Shown here: in pieces, positions 9,701-20,403 of the stretch
Numbering within the stretch: position 1 is the stretch's first letter
Layout: every line of letters begins with the position of its first letter
Assembly: GCA_019916065.1 (NCBI GenBank)
Contig: CM034238.1
Coordinates: forward strand, 37,973,375 to 38,037,374
DNA length: 64,000 bases
Reading direction: 5' to 3'
Source of the DNA: Vitellaria paradoxa
Taxonomy: Eukaryota > Streptophyta > Magnoliopsida > Ericales > Sapotaceae
Position numbers and translations under genes: made by a program
The notes under the pieces: generated by a model
What the model was told of the DNA's origin: nothing
What the model saw: only the letters and a program-made list of their open reading frames with translations
The model's database searches: none

Positions 9701-12700
9701 GGATCAATTCATTACAATTTTTTTAAGGATGAATATGAATTTAAATGATAAAATCAAAGAATATAAAAATTAAATTGGAAAACGTTTGCTACACAGACGT
9801 TTTTGGTTTAGTTTCTTCCTGCATCCGTAAAAAAGTTAAAAAGACACCTGATATATTGGCATTAAATTGCCTAGCGAGAAAAAAACTCAGCCACATAAAT
9901 AGAGCGGTCAGACCCGACGTCTCTATGAAGCTGAAACAGCACCGGCGGCATCCGCCGCCGCCGTCGGTCATCTTCAACGCCGCCGATCTACGGCTGCCAT
10001 TTCGGTGATATTAGGAAGCAGTATCTTTGGTAGTAGGGCCTGAGGTTCTGCTTTGCCCTAAGTATTGGTCCAACTTCTAACAAAAAGGAATTTTCATCCT
10101 TGTCAGAGACGAAGAAAACTGAGGAGAGAAGGATGGAATAATTTGAAGTCATGTATATAGAATATAGTATTATGGAGAGAGCATAATTGTATTCTTCTCC
10201 TTTTTCTTTTGCATGGATAGGCTCTTCGGTCTTCAGGTTGGTTTTCTTTTCCATCAATCGAAACGGTCCTCAACTTCCTTCTGTGAAACAGGCAAAGGTT
10301 GAAAATACCACAGAAAGAGGTCTCAATTCTCCCCCAAAGCATCAACAAACAGCTTTGATTCTCTTCGATTTTGTGTTAATACAGTACTAGCTATACACTG
10401 ATCACTCTCCCAATTGTTTTTTGGTTGCTTTTCGATTTCAATTGATTTTTGATTTTGACACATCGCCGTCAATAGAGAAGCTGAGATGCCGCCGCGGACA
10501 CCGAGAAAGCAGTAACGCTGAAAAAGCTTGTGGTTTGAATCTTCATGAAATTGTTGGCCGAATGTTGGTTCAGTTAATGGGATTGGATTCCAATCTCCTG
10601 CCCGACCTGGAGGCTGTGACGATTTTATTTTACAGTAGAAAGAGAGAGCGAGAAAGAAAGCAGAAGGGATAGAAGGTTTATTTTGGTTAATTAATTAAAC
10701 TGGGTTGGATTTGTCTTTGGGTTAAATATTTAACAAAATTAAAGTCAAAATTAATGGAGATATTTAAGTGTTATCAACTTTTTAGCATCTGTAAATTTTA
10801 AATGTTAAGGGGATCAATATATAATTATTTTAATATTTAAGAAGTCCTATATAATTTGCCTTAAAGCTATTTAGATACGTACAATTAGTCTTGAAAAGTC
10901 AAGTTTATGTGTTTTGATTGCCTGTGTGATATAATTTGTGTATGTGTATATATATATATATATATAAGTTAATTGCATTATAATAGAAAAATCAAAAAAA
11001 ATAAGTACTTAGATTTTTATTATCGGCATATACATATATATATATATATACTAGCGTCATATAATAGCGTCTTCAAATTGATTAGTTATGTATAAAGTTT
11101 AATTATTAAACTTTCAGGCGAATCACGTAATGTCAGAGAGTATAACATATATTTATATATGATTATGTCCTTTGTTTGAAATTATCATTTCATATTTTTT
11201 TTTTATATTTTGATTGATGCCTATATGATTGATTAAATAATCGTAGTCTGACATTCTATTTGATTATATATGTGGATATTTAAACGTTAAGACTTCAATA
11301 CTGTACCCTGCATGCATATGATTGCTTAATGGCTTTATGTCATTAGTTTGTGTACTGTTGGTGATTAATGGGCAATAAGATTTAAAATTTTAAAATTAAA
11401 AACAAAAATTATTATAATAAGGAAAGTTATATAAAATCAATGTTATGAATTGTTTGGATTGAGAGGTATTGAAAATATTGAGTATACGTACCTAAAAATT
11501 AAAAGTCATAAAACGCGCGAGAGGTGGTAATAGAGTTTAATAAGCTAATAACCTACGAACGAGCAGATACCTATGGGTGGTATATTATATTCCTATGATT
11601 TTGACCTAAAAAGTAAACATTAAAAGATAATGTATATTAGTTGGATCTTATTTTTATGGAACAATCAAGCAAACACTGAAGAATAATATATACTAGTTTG
11701 GCTCTATTTCTACGGGACAACTAAGTAGTATCTTAAAACTAAATTGTTTACTTTTGAGGTGTTATATGGTGTTAATACACGATTAAATTGTAAGGAAGAT
11801 GAATTAATAAATAAATTTAATTTTTTACTTGAAATTGTTATTTGTGTTAATGTGTTTCATTTAGTAGCGTGCTACAATAGGCTTCCAAACACACGTAGAT
11901 TAATGTTCATACAAGTAATGATTTTGAGTCACGTGCTGGACCTACTCAATATGAAAATTAGAAATTTATTAATTTATTTTTAATTATATTAGATTTTTCT
12001 TTAGAGAATTATTTTAGTAAATTATAGTAAGCCTTTGTTTGTAAGGTGATTATTAATTATTTTATTTAGTTTTGGGAAGTTATTTGGGGTTAGTTTTGGG
12101 AACTTTTACTTTTGTTTTGGAGCTCTCTTACTTATTTTTGACTAAATCATTTACATGAGTCCAAAGTTTGAATTTATTTATTTTTATATTCAATGTTCCA
12201 TAACTAGTGTGTATGATTATGATGTGAAATAAAAAAACTTGTTAAACGGTGTGATATGTATTCCTTTATTCGCGTACTTGGATCGTGGAATCTGGGGTGT
12301 GACAATAAGCATTGAGACATAACTATCTTCAATCTAAACCATTTTCAAACAAAAAATTGTAATTTTTTATGCACAGGCAAGTGATACCACGATATCAAAC
12401 CAATTAAATTGCCTTCATTTGATTGTCAGGGGTCCTGGTGTGACTGTGCTAGCTATGTCATGGGTTATCACTTTGTACACCTTATGGCAGATGATTGAGA
12501 TGCATGAGATGGTGCGTGGTAAGCGTTTTAAGAGGTACCATGAGCTGGGCCAGCATGCATTCGGAAAGAATCTTGGCCTTTACATTGTAGTGCCCCAGCA
12601 GCTTTTTATTGAAGTTGGCATGAACATAATCTATATGGTCCTCGGAGGAAAGTCATTCCAGAATTTCCACTACGTGGTGTGCAGGAATTGCTCGCATATC

Positions 12701-15565
12701 AGGCTTACCTACTTCATCGCGATCTTTGCCACTGTCCATTTTGTGCTCTCGCATCTTCCCTTCAACTCCATCTGTGGTGTGTCTTTGGCTGCATCAATCC
12801 TGTCCTTCAGGTAACTATACTGCCCTTTCTTCTATGCCTTTTCATGGTGGCTGCTACATGTCATTTTCTTGTTTGCCTGTGCTAGTTTTTATATTTACAC
12901 TAGTGGGACATTTTCTATTTGCTTAAACATTTGAAACATACATACATACACATATATATACACATTAGTTTTGACTCGTAAATTATATAATATTTTTTAT
13001 GAGTAAAACATAATTTTTGAATATATTATAAAATATTTCAATAAAGTTCCATAATATTATAAAATGGTTATTTAGTTTTTTTTATATTTATATTTTTATT
13101 TATGTCAATAATAGTAAGCTGATATATTCATTAAGGTTAAGTTTTCATATAAATATTAAAAGTTCATATTTTACTAAATCTCAATCTAGCCCAATCCTAA
13201 AAATTAAAATTTGCCTAGAATATATATTAAATCACAAAATTATCTAATTGACCAGTTATTTTTTATTTTAAATTGTTTGCTAATTTTAATATGCATTTTT
13301 TATTTTTAAATTCTTAACTTGTTTTAAAAAATTATCTTGAGTTACAAATACTATTAATATTAATTATATTAAAACTAATTTTTAACTGACTTTTATAAAA
13401 ATAACTCAAACTAAAAATATTATTTTTATTAATTGTGTATGTGTTGTTCTTTATAAAAATAACTCAAATATTGATTAGTAATGGTCAATATGACTAATTT
13501 AACTTTAAAATTGAATTAAAAAATAACTCTCTAGCCTAATAAATTTAAGCACTTCCTAGCCGAATTAATAGTAGGCATCTTTTTTTGTGTATTTTAAATT
13601 TAAAATATACTAAGATTGCGTTTGGAAAGAGTAATTACTTAGCTTTTTTGGCTTTTTTTTCTAAAATAATTAAATTTACTCTTTTACATTTTAAATTTCT
13701 TTTAAATCATAAAGACCAAAAATATTAAATTAACAAAAAGCAAAAAAGTTAGCTACAAAAAAGTTAATTTTTTTCCATTCCTAAATACAAAAAAAAGAAC
13801 TAACTTTTTAGCTTCTCATTTACTTAAGAGTTGTTATTATGAGAGGAGTTAAATTTTTGTTGAATTTAATTGATGTTCAATCATTCTTGAATCATTTTTT
13901 AATTCTAATTATTATTTGAATATTTTTCTGTGTTTTTGAATTGTTATTGTCTAAATTTATTAAAATAATAAAATTTCTATTAAACTTTTGAAATAAATGA
14001 TAACCTATAACTTGTCATAATTTTTTTTGGAAGTCCTTGATTCAAGTCTTAATATTATATTTTTTTTCTTGTTTATTATTATATACTACGCTTAAGCTTT
14101 GCGGGACAATTGGTATATATAGGATGTCTCTAAATATTTTATATCAAATTCGAAAAAAAAAATTGAATTGGTTTGAATTTATAAAAGATGTAATTTTTTC
14201 AATTAGTATAACCTATTTTGGAATATTTGTAGCACTTTTTTTTTTTTTTTTTGTAGAAACCCATTTATTCATCTTTGCAGAATTTTAATTTCATTAATTT
14301 TTTTTTCTTAAAGTTAAAATAGGATGCCTATTGACGTGTTTGATGTTATTGTTTCCATACAGTTATTCTCAAATTGCTTGGAGTGCTTCTCTATACAAGG
14401 GTGTGCAACCAGACGTTGACTATAGCTACAAGGCTAAAACCACAGCAGGGAAGGTCTTCAACTTCTTTAGTGCCCTTGGTGTTGTAGCTTTTGCCTATGC
14501 TGGGAATAATGTGGTCTTGGAAATTCAAGCAACAATCCCTTCTGCACCCGAGAGGCCTTCCAAGGGCCCCATGTGGAGGGGAGTACTAGCTGCATATATA
14601 ATTGTGGCTTTGTGCTACTTTCCCGTCGCTCTAATTGGATATTGGATGTTTGGGAATGGAGTTGGTGACAATGTGCTCATAACATTGGATAAACCCACAT
14701 GGCTTATTGCAATGGCTAACATCTTTGTTGTTGTTCATGGTATTGGAAGCTATCAGGTGAAAACTAAAACTAAACTAAATTGGTTTTTGTCAAGTTGCTT
14801 TTTTCAAATGATTCCTTGTGCTAGTTTTGATGGTTCCTTGTTTAACTTCTCCCCGTTTGTGTTGATTTAGATTTATGCAAGGCCAGCGTTTGACATAATA
14901 GAAGATTTTCTTGTAAAAAAAATGCACTTCAAACGCAGTAGAATGCTTCGATTTACCGTACGAAATATATACGTGGGTAAGTAATTTTAATCTTTTGTAA
15001 CTTCATTATGCACGTGCATAAGGTTTTACTGAAGGCGAATTTAGATTTTATTTTCTTGCAGCATTCACAGCATTTGTTGCCATTACCTTCCCTTTCTTTG
15101 GTGGTCTTCTTGGATTCTTTGGAGGGGAATTTGCCGCAACTTCATACTTCGTAAGCAGCTATTGATTCTTTTTGTTTATTGAATGGTACCCCCCACAAAA
15201 ATGAGAGAGAGAGGGAGGGTTTTCTGCCATAAATTAAGATCATATATACAATTGCTTGGCTTCTCATTCCTTTTCTTTCTGTAGCTACCTTGCATTATGT
15301 GGCTTAAAATAAAAAACCCAAGGAGGTTCAGCTTGTCTTGGTTCATTAATTGGGTACGAGTAACTTAAAAAACGTACACCTCTGTTTTTATACTTTAATT
15401 TCTTTGTACTTTAATCTTTAATCTCAATTGATTTGATTTGTTTTGATTTGGTTTTACCAATTTCAGATCTGCATTATACTGGGTGTTCTTTTGAGGGTTT
15501 TACCAGCTATTGGAGGGCTAAGGCAAATCATAATTTCAGCTAAGCACCATAAATTCTATTCCTAA
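6800..15565 (+). CDS. LHT1: LHT-type amino-acid transporter, 8 exons, 442 aa
   Basis: Proton-coupled amino-acid permease of the lysine/histidine transporter group (AAAP family), expected in the plasma membrane. Exons by eye: 6800-6844, 7168-7313, 12430-12810, 14363-14756, 14871-14976, 15062-15150, 15285-15353, 15467-15565. All have GT-AG borders, and the sum is 443 codons including TAA, close to the roughly 446 residues of Arabidopsis LHT1. Family blocks in order: NAKWW plus [20 protein letters not shown] (residues ~33-64), [97 protein letters not shown], and a C-terminal [11 protein letters not shown]. Many hydrophobic segments fit a polytopic permease. Oddities: the usual HLPNFNS reads HLPFNS (one codon lost), and the usual GHNVVLE reads GNNVVLE. 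Intron 2 is 5.1 kb of nested transposons. Paralogue number within LHT is uncertain; family is certain. Confidence 0.9.
8466..9977 (-). pseudogene. NDR1/HIN1-like (NHL/LEA_2) gene fragment, interrupted
   Basis: On the minus strand, 9977-9790 encodes an N-terminal part with [18 protein letters not shown], a basic/Cys stretch followed by a hydrophobic anchor as in NHL proteins. After a gap filled by the 8722-9779 foldback, 8720-8470 continues with [20 protein letters not shown], then [20 protein letters not shown], an in-frame stop, and FYQGHDKKA, the conserved NHL core (NP/NxNKxxGxYYD and FYQGH). The C-terminal third is unrecognisable and the frame has at least one stop. NHL proteins are membrane-anchored and linked to defence and senescence. 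This copy is a relic, probably captured by the Mutator-like element, antisense to the LHT transcript. Confidence 0.75.
8722..9779. repeat. 1.06-kb foldback: near-perfect long inverted repeat
   Basis: The arms are about 8722-9240 and 9245-9779. Examples of pairing: 'TTCTTTGATTTTATCATTTA' at 8741 with the complement of 9745-9765; 'AAATTATTCCTATTATA' at 8802 with 9680-9700; 'ATGTTTTCACTC' near 8987 with 'GAGTGAAAACAT' near 9499. The very AT-rich centre resembles the core of the Harbinger-like elements at 21934 and 45905 ('AATTATTTTATTTAAATATT'). It splits the NHL fragment, making it the youngest layer of the nest. A transcript through LHT intron 2 could fold into a hairpin here. Confidence 0.85.
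12811..14362 (+). other. LHT intron 3, AT-rich
   Basis: 1.55 kb of AT-rich DNA with a possible MITE remnant near 13610-13800 ('GCGTTTGGAAAGAG' at the left, 'CATTCCTAAATAC' at the right) and a T-run at 14238-14253 before the acceptor at 14361-14362. Open frames here, such as 14037-14288, are not coding. Confidence 0.6.
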
Positions 15566-18129
15566 TCGAATCTTCCCACGCGAAGGGGAAGGGGAAGTGT
15601 CTCTCGTAAACTGTGTCAATTAAGAAGCGAAGAACTTCGTGACATACTTGGAATTCTAAATCTTCTTGAAATTTCTTTGAAAAAGAGCTATGTCATAAAG
15701 GCTCTTGAAAGTTTTAAAATATAAGTGTTGAGATACATATAATAGACATGTATATTCTTATTTATTTGTTAAATAACAATCACTATATAGCTATTGGTGC
15801 TTGGACAGTACAAATAAAATAATATATTATAATATATATTGAAGTAATAAAAAAAAATTATATCATATATATTATGATATTAGATGTAGATGCATACATT
15901 ATGTATGTGAATTTTTTTAAACGAAACACATATTTTTTTTAATTTTATAGAGATTAGCAGATAAAATTAAAATAACAAATTATTGAAACACTGGTAAAAT
16001 ATTAGATGATTAGTTTTAAATGATATTTAAGTAAATAATTTGTAATTGAATGACATTTGGAAAAGATTAAAAAAATTGTAAAAATAGTAGGTGGTTAAAA
16101 TATCATTTAAGAAATACTAAAATTTACAAAATTAAATTTACTTAATTAAGTAGTAATAATTAAAAAATTATTTTCATGAAAATTATTAGTTGGTATGGGA
16201 AATTGAGAGGTATTAATAGAAAAAAGCAATAAACTTTACTCAATTTGGAATTTTATTAAAATTTGAGATTTCAACAAATGCTCCTAATGTTTCATCTATA
16301 TAATAGGATAGATATGTATATATTATATCATGCTTATTGGCCTTTTCCTACCTCTAGGCTGTAGCAATAAGAAATAGAAATAAAGGTAATAGAGTTTTGT
16401 TGAAAAATATCAAATTCGGATTTCAATATTTTAATGAGTATTATTGCTTAAAATTTTATTAACTCATAAGAACTCTCAAATCAAGGTGTTCAAAAAATTA
16501 CAACAAAACATTCACTCATAATTTCTTAAGTGTCTAACAAATTCATGAGAATATTCCAAAATCTATTACATAAAAATTTCAACATAATTTCTATAGGCAC
16601 TTTATAACCATACTTTTAAAAATCTCTAAGCACTCAAAAATTTTTTACTACCTACAAGAAAAAAGGCCTTAGTTATCAAATTATGGCTTGAAAACAATCC
16701 AATGGTTTTTTTACATATTAAGCATTAGCTCTGCTCAGTTTGAAAGGTTATCACCAAGTCATGCCTCATCTACATAATGTTGTGAAACTAAGAAAACTTT
16801 ACCAAAAAAATTATTTCGTAATGATGACCTTAATTATGACTCTCAATTTCGAAAACAAATATGCAAATTATTTACAACATTATTAGATACATGCATGTTG
16901 GTTGCAAGTATACGGATCAATTATAGTAAATTAAATTTATCAGTAAAAATCGATCGTACTTACATGGGACTCAAGGCTTTGGTGATGTTATTGGAAGATC
17001 ACTTTATAGTAAAATTGCACTGTGTAAAGAATAGAGGTTTTAGTTTAAAAATGATGATGTGGTGGAAACTAAATTAAATTTAAAAGAGAAAAATTAAAAT
17101 AAAACTTGATTTCAAATAAATTTTTGTGGTGGTATATCGACAAAGTCTCGTGGCATTTCAATATAACTCAATCTAAAAATAATTAAAGAGCGATTGGTTC
17201 AGAAGATTTAAAGTTGAAGTACAAAATATGAAATTCAATTCTAATTAGATATTAGAAAGAGTTTTCCTACTCGAATGTACCGTTAGATTGAGCAACTCAT
17301 ATACATAATAAAAGCATACGAGCTCAAGATCTTAACTCCCTAAGAGTGATTTCTATAATTATTCAGCTAAAATCAAATAATTAAATTGAAGAAAAGTTAA
17401 ATTGGTGTCAAGTTTTATATAAAAATCATTTCTACTTAGTTGGGCTATTGAATCAAACGTTTGGTGGGCATAACTTAAGTTTGTGCATAAACACTCTAAC
17501 TAAAGCAACATTTATAGAAAAACTTATGCATAGCACATCAAGTGATTAATTTTAGCTCCACCCAAGTGATGTCCTTTGGAATCTTAAAACATATTCAACA
17601 AATCCAAACATACAAACAGATTTAATAATAAAAACCTAAAACACCACGTGAGTCATCTCATCCAACCATGTTCATTCATATGGAACCAAGAAAAGGCTAA
17701 ACTAAAAAATCACTATAAAATTAAACTAAAAGAGTGCTAAAAATAAAATTAAAGGAAAACAAAGAAAATTTACAAGAAATTTGTATAATCTAGCTACCAA
17801 GATCTAACACTACCTAGTCTAGGTGAGAGGAGGGAAGATAAGAGGGAATGCTTATGAGGTTATCTCCTTATTGTAAAAACTAAATAAAAATTAATGAAAT
17901 CCACATTACTTAACTTCAAAAACGTCTAAATATAGATAAATTTATAATAATGGAGTGACAACCATTAAAATTCAGAATTGTTATTTGAAACTGGGGAGTC
18001 CATTCACACGGGCGTATGGAAGACTCCTCTGCCTTAGCCAAATTTCCATACTTCTCAGACTGCAAGTCTTTTGTCAGTCACATGTGTGTGCACACAACCA
18101 TCTGTTCGGACAAGATTTTGACACTTGGT
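15566..18129. other. Intergenic AT-rich DNA downstream of LHT
   Basis: No gene is seen. Around 16890-17110 the sequence 'GCAAGTATACGGATCAATTA' followed by 'CATGGGACTCAAGG' looks like decayed LTR-retrotransposon internal DNA, a weak recollection-based call. The rest is unremarkable AT-rich sequence. Confidence 0.4.
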
Positions 18130-18683
18130 CATTTTTTTTATAATTAATTACCTTTACATCCTCTGTGCTTAGGTTCATTTTCACTTGTACCCCTCACCTT
18201 CATAAAGGCGCACTAATACTACTAATGTATTGTATACAAAAGTGTAAAGATAGATGGATCTGTCTAATTTAACAGTGCATGCAATACACGTATGAAGCAA
18301 TCTTGGAAGCCATTAAATCTCAATCGTCACACCGACTCACTAGCATCGGCCAAGACTTGGACATTTTTCCTTCTTTTCTTTTGTCGTTCTTTTCTTGTAA
18401 AGCTTAAGTGCCATTCATGTTCTCTCTCCTTTAGTTTTTTTTTTCTTTTTACAGTAAAAAAAATTTCTTAAAAATCACCTGTCTCCCTGAACAAAAATCT
18501 CCCTAAAAATCTATCCCCAAATTATATATCTTCTGTTAGGGCTATTTTCTGAATTAATTTCTAGATTTTTACATGTAATTTGGGGAAAAGTGATGAAAAA
18601 GAGGTCACAGATCTCTCTCTCTCTATGGGTCTCTGCAAACCCATATCTACTTTTGCCATATCTACTTTTGATGTTGATTTAAG

Positions 18684-18715
<32 letters not shown>

Positions 18716-19396
18716 TTATACACGCAGATGATTTAGGATTTTGAGATTTTTGTGGATATAGGTATATATACACAGATCAAATGTGCAAACTCAATAAGAA
18801 CTCATTAACTAAACAATTAAACCAAATAAATACATATTCAAATAGAGTGAGGCATACATACACGGGAGAAGCAAGGAAGAGAATAAACCTGAACATTCGA
18901 TGTGGAGAGTCGGCGAGATTGCGATGGCAATTCGAGATCCAAGAAGTGATTGGCTGCTCTTCTTTCTCATTAGACAATCGATTATGGAGATTCATAAAGA
19001 CTTCTCTGATCACTACAAAGACTTCTCTAATGTACAGATGATGACCTATAGGAAGCTGACTTTTTCTTCGTGCCCGTCTATGTCTCCTGCAACTTCAGCG
19101 CCGTTAATGGCTTCTCAACCATCGGTCACACTTGGTCCCTGATTGAGTCAACGGTTCAGCTAATATCCTCAGACTCTTTTTTGGAATCGAGTCTTCGTTG
19201 CTTCTCACGATTTCAGATGGTTTTAATTTATTTATGGAAGGACGAAAATGACTTTTTACCACTCAATGTAACAGCGTCTGTTGTTACACTTTTATATACA
19301 ATATAAGAGGTATTAGTGTACATTTACGAAGTTAAGAGAGTACAAGTGGAATGAACTTAAGTAGAGAGTGTAAAGACAATTAATCCCTTTTTTTTT
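18130..19396. mobile_element. Mutator-like TIR element with about 110-bp inverted ends
   Basis: The left end at about 18138-18250 (TTAATTACCTTTACATCCTC then 'TTCACTTGTACCCCTCACCTTC' and 'TATTGTATACAAAAGTGTAA') pairs over about 110 bp with the minus-strand reading of 19285-19385 (TTAATTGTCTTTACACTCTC, 'TTCCACTTGTACTCTCTTAACTTC', 'TATTGTATATAAAAGTGTAA'). Long similar TIRs around a GC-richer interior are typical of Pack-MULEs. The interior (18350-19250) contains an (AT)n run at 18687-18710 and 60-90-codon frames on both strands with no recognisable domain. No transposase is visible. Confidence 0.65.
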
Positions 19397-19807
19397 TTAT
19401 CATTCTCCATGACTTGCTCTATTTCGATGTCACATGTGTGCGGACAGATATCCGTCCTAACAGGACTCCGAACAGATTTGGGGTTCGGTTGGATTATTTT
19501 GGATTAGGTTTTTTTCCTTGTACTTTTTTTGTTTTGGCTTGACATATATTCCTCAATTGTATTATTGTTGTCTTTTTGGGCCTTAAATGCCTGATTTAGT
19601 TCCTACAAATATGCAAGCACTAAGAATACAAATAGAATGAGATATTTACAATAAAAAACAAACAGATAATATTTTCACTTTTCACTCTAGCTAGACATCA
19701 CTAAGTAGCTTGCTTAACTTGAAATTCACCTACTTTGCTGAGTTTTATTAGTTATATTTTTAAATTTTAATTTTTATATAGGATTTTTTAATTAATAATT
19801 CTTATAC

Positions 19808-20279
19808 CCTGGAAGCGGCAGAGATTGCGTGGGAGCCATGAAATTTTTCACGCCATTTGAAACAGCAGGTGATCGAGCTTTCACTGGTTTTGGATTCTGC
19901 TCTTTCTTATCCTCATTTTCTTCCTAGCCCCGTGAATACCCCCCAGTTTCTTTGCCGATGGAGTGCCTTCTCCCTCCGAAATCTGCGATTCAAACGGACG
20001 AGAATGAACTCAAACGGAAACGTAGAAAGCAAATTCGAATAAAGGTTGATTCTTTAAAATATACAAGGAAAGAAAAAAAAATGAAAAAATTGACGAACCT
20101 GCGGGGCTGTTAGCAGGAGTCACAGGATCGAAGCTTCTGGGTTTTGTAAGAATTGAAGGCCTCGGAAAGGGGTTGCCGCTGAAACTTCTTCTCGTAGCGG
20201 AATTGGATTCTGGGGTTCTTGAATCAGGGTTGGGTCTTGTCGAAATTGGGGAAGGAGACCGGTTTGAAGATAATGCCAT
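19808..20279 (-). pseudogene. Two-exon 5' relic of a Ser/Pro-rich plant protein gene
   Basis: On the minus strand an ATG at 20279 opens a Ser/Pro-rich frame (MALSSNRSPSPISTRPNPDS, later RRSFSGNPFPRPSI and TPANSPA) that ends at a GT donor after 20099. A matching acceptor AG at 19984-19983 restores codon phase (NSPAD|FGGRRHSIGKE), but an in-frame TAG follows. Beyond it come NPKPVKARSPAVSNGVKNFM and APT, then a small indel before ISAAS-like coding and a second GT at 19807. The two blocks recall a large uncharacterised plant protein family (often auto-annotated as FLO11-like, with RSPA..KGxKNFMSPT and SAASK). That assignment is from memory. The rest of the gene is absent downstream, so this is a duplicated, truncated fragment. 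Confidence 0.65.
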
Positions 20280-20403
20280 TGAGAGAACGACAGACAGAGA
20301 GAGTGAATCGATTGTGTATGGTGATTCAGTCAGTCAACGAGAAATGGTAAGCAAATCTTCAGAGCAAAATTTGTGGCTTTTTCGATATTTTCAAACGATT
20401 TGA

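Larger units (their letters stand above)
8065..10862. mobile_element. Mutator-like (Pack-MULE-like) element carrying a gene fragment
   Basis: The left end (from about 8065: GTAAATTATATATAGATCCC then GAATATTAAAATAATTATAC) pairs with the right end read on the minus strand (GGCAAATTATATAGGACTTC then AAATATTAAAATAATTATAT). The outer flanks TTAAAATTA and TTAAAGCTA agree at 7 of 9 bases, consistent with an old 9-bp Mutator target duplication. The interior is GC-richer and contains an NHL gene fragment. It interrupts the solo LTR, so it inserted later. Confidence 0.6.
7664..12304 (+). mobile_element. Gypsy-type solo LTR, split by a later insertion
   Basis: Two separated parts (about 7664-8050 and 10870-12304) match, in order, the LTR at 47877-49753. 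Shared landmarks are 'TTAAAGTTAAAATTTTGTT' near 7871, 'AACCTACGAACGAGCAGA' near 11550 against the 48950 copy, 'GAGTCACG' near 11926, and the terminal 'GGGGTGTGACA' ending at 12304 against 'GGGGCGTGACA' at 49753. No primer-binding site or gag follows, so it is a solo LTR or fragment. It lies in intron 2 of the LHT gene in sense orientation. The 5-bp flanks match only weakly, so a target duplication is not claimed. Confidence 0.75.

Noticed and set aside
10187..10672. Open frames of 67-89 residues on both strands in the Mutator-like element
   Set aside because: No domain, overlapping on both strands. Probably upstream flank of the captured NHL gene rather than an independent gene.
14037..14288. 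83-residue plus-strand frame before LHT exon 4
   Set aside because: Intron 3 sequence with poly-T giving a Phe run; the true exon begins at 14363 after AG.
20173..20403. 76-residue plus-strand frame
   Set aside because: Antisense shadow of exon 1 of the Ser/Pro-rich relic; the minus strand has the codon-like composition and splice sites.
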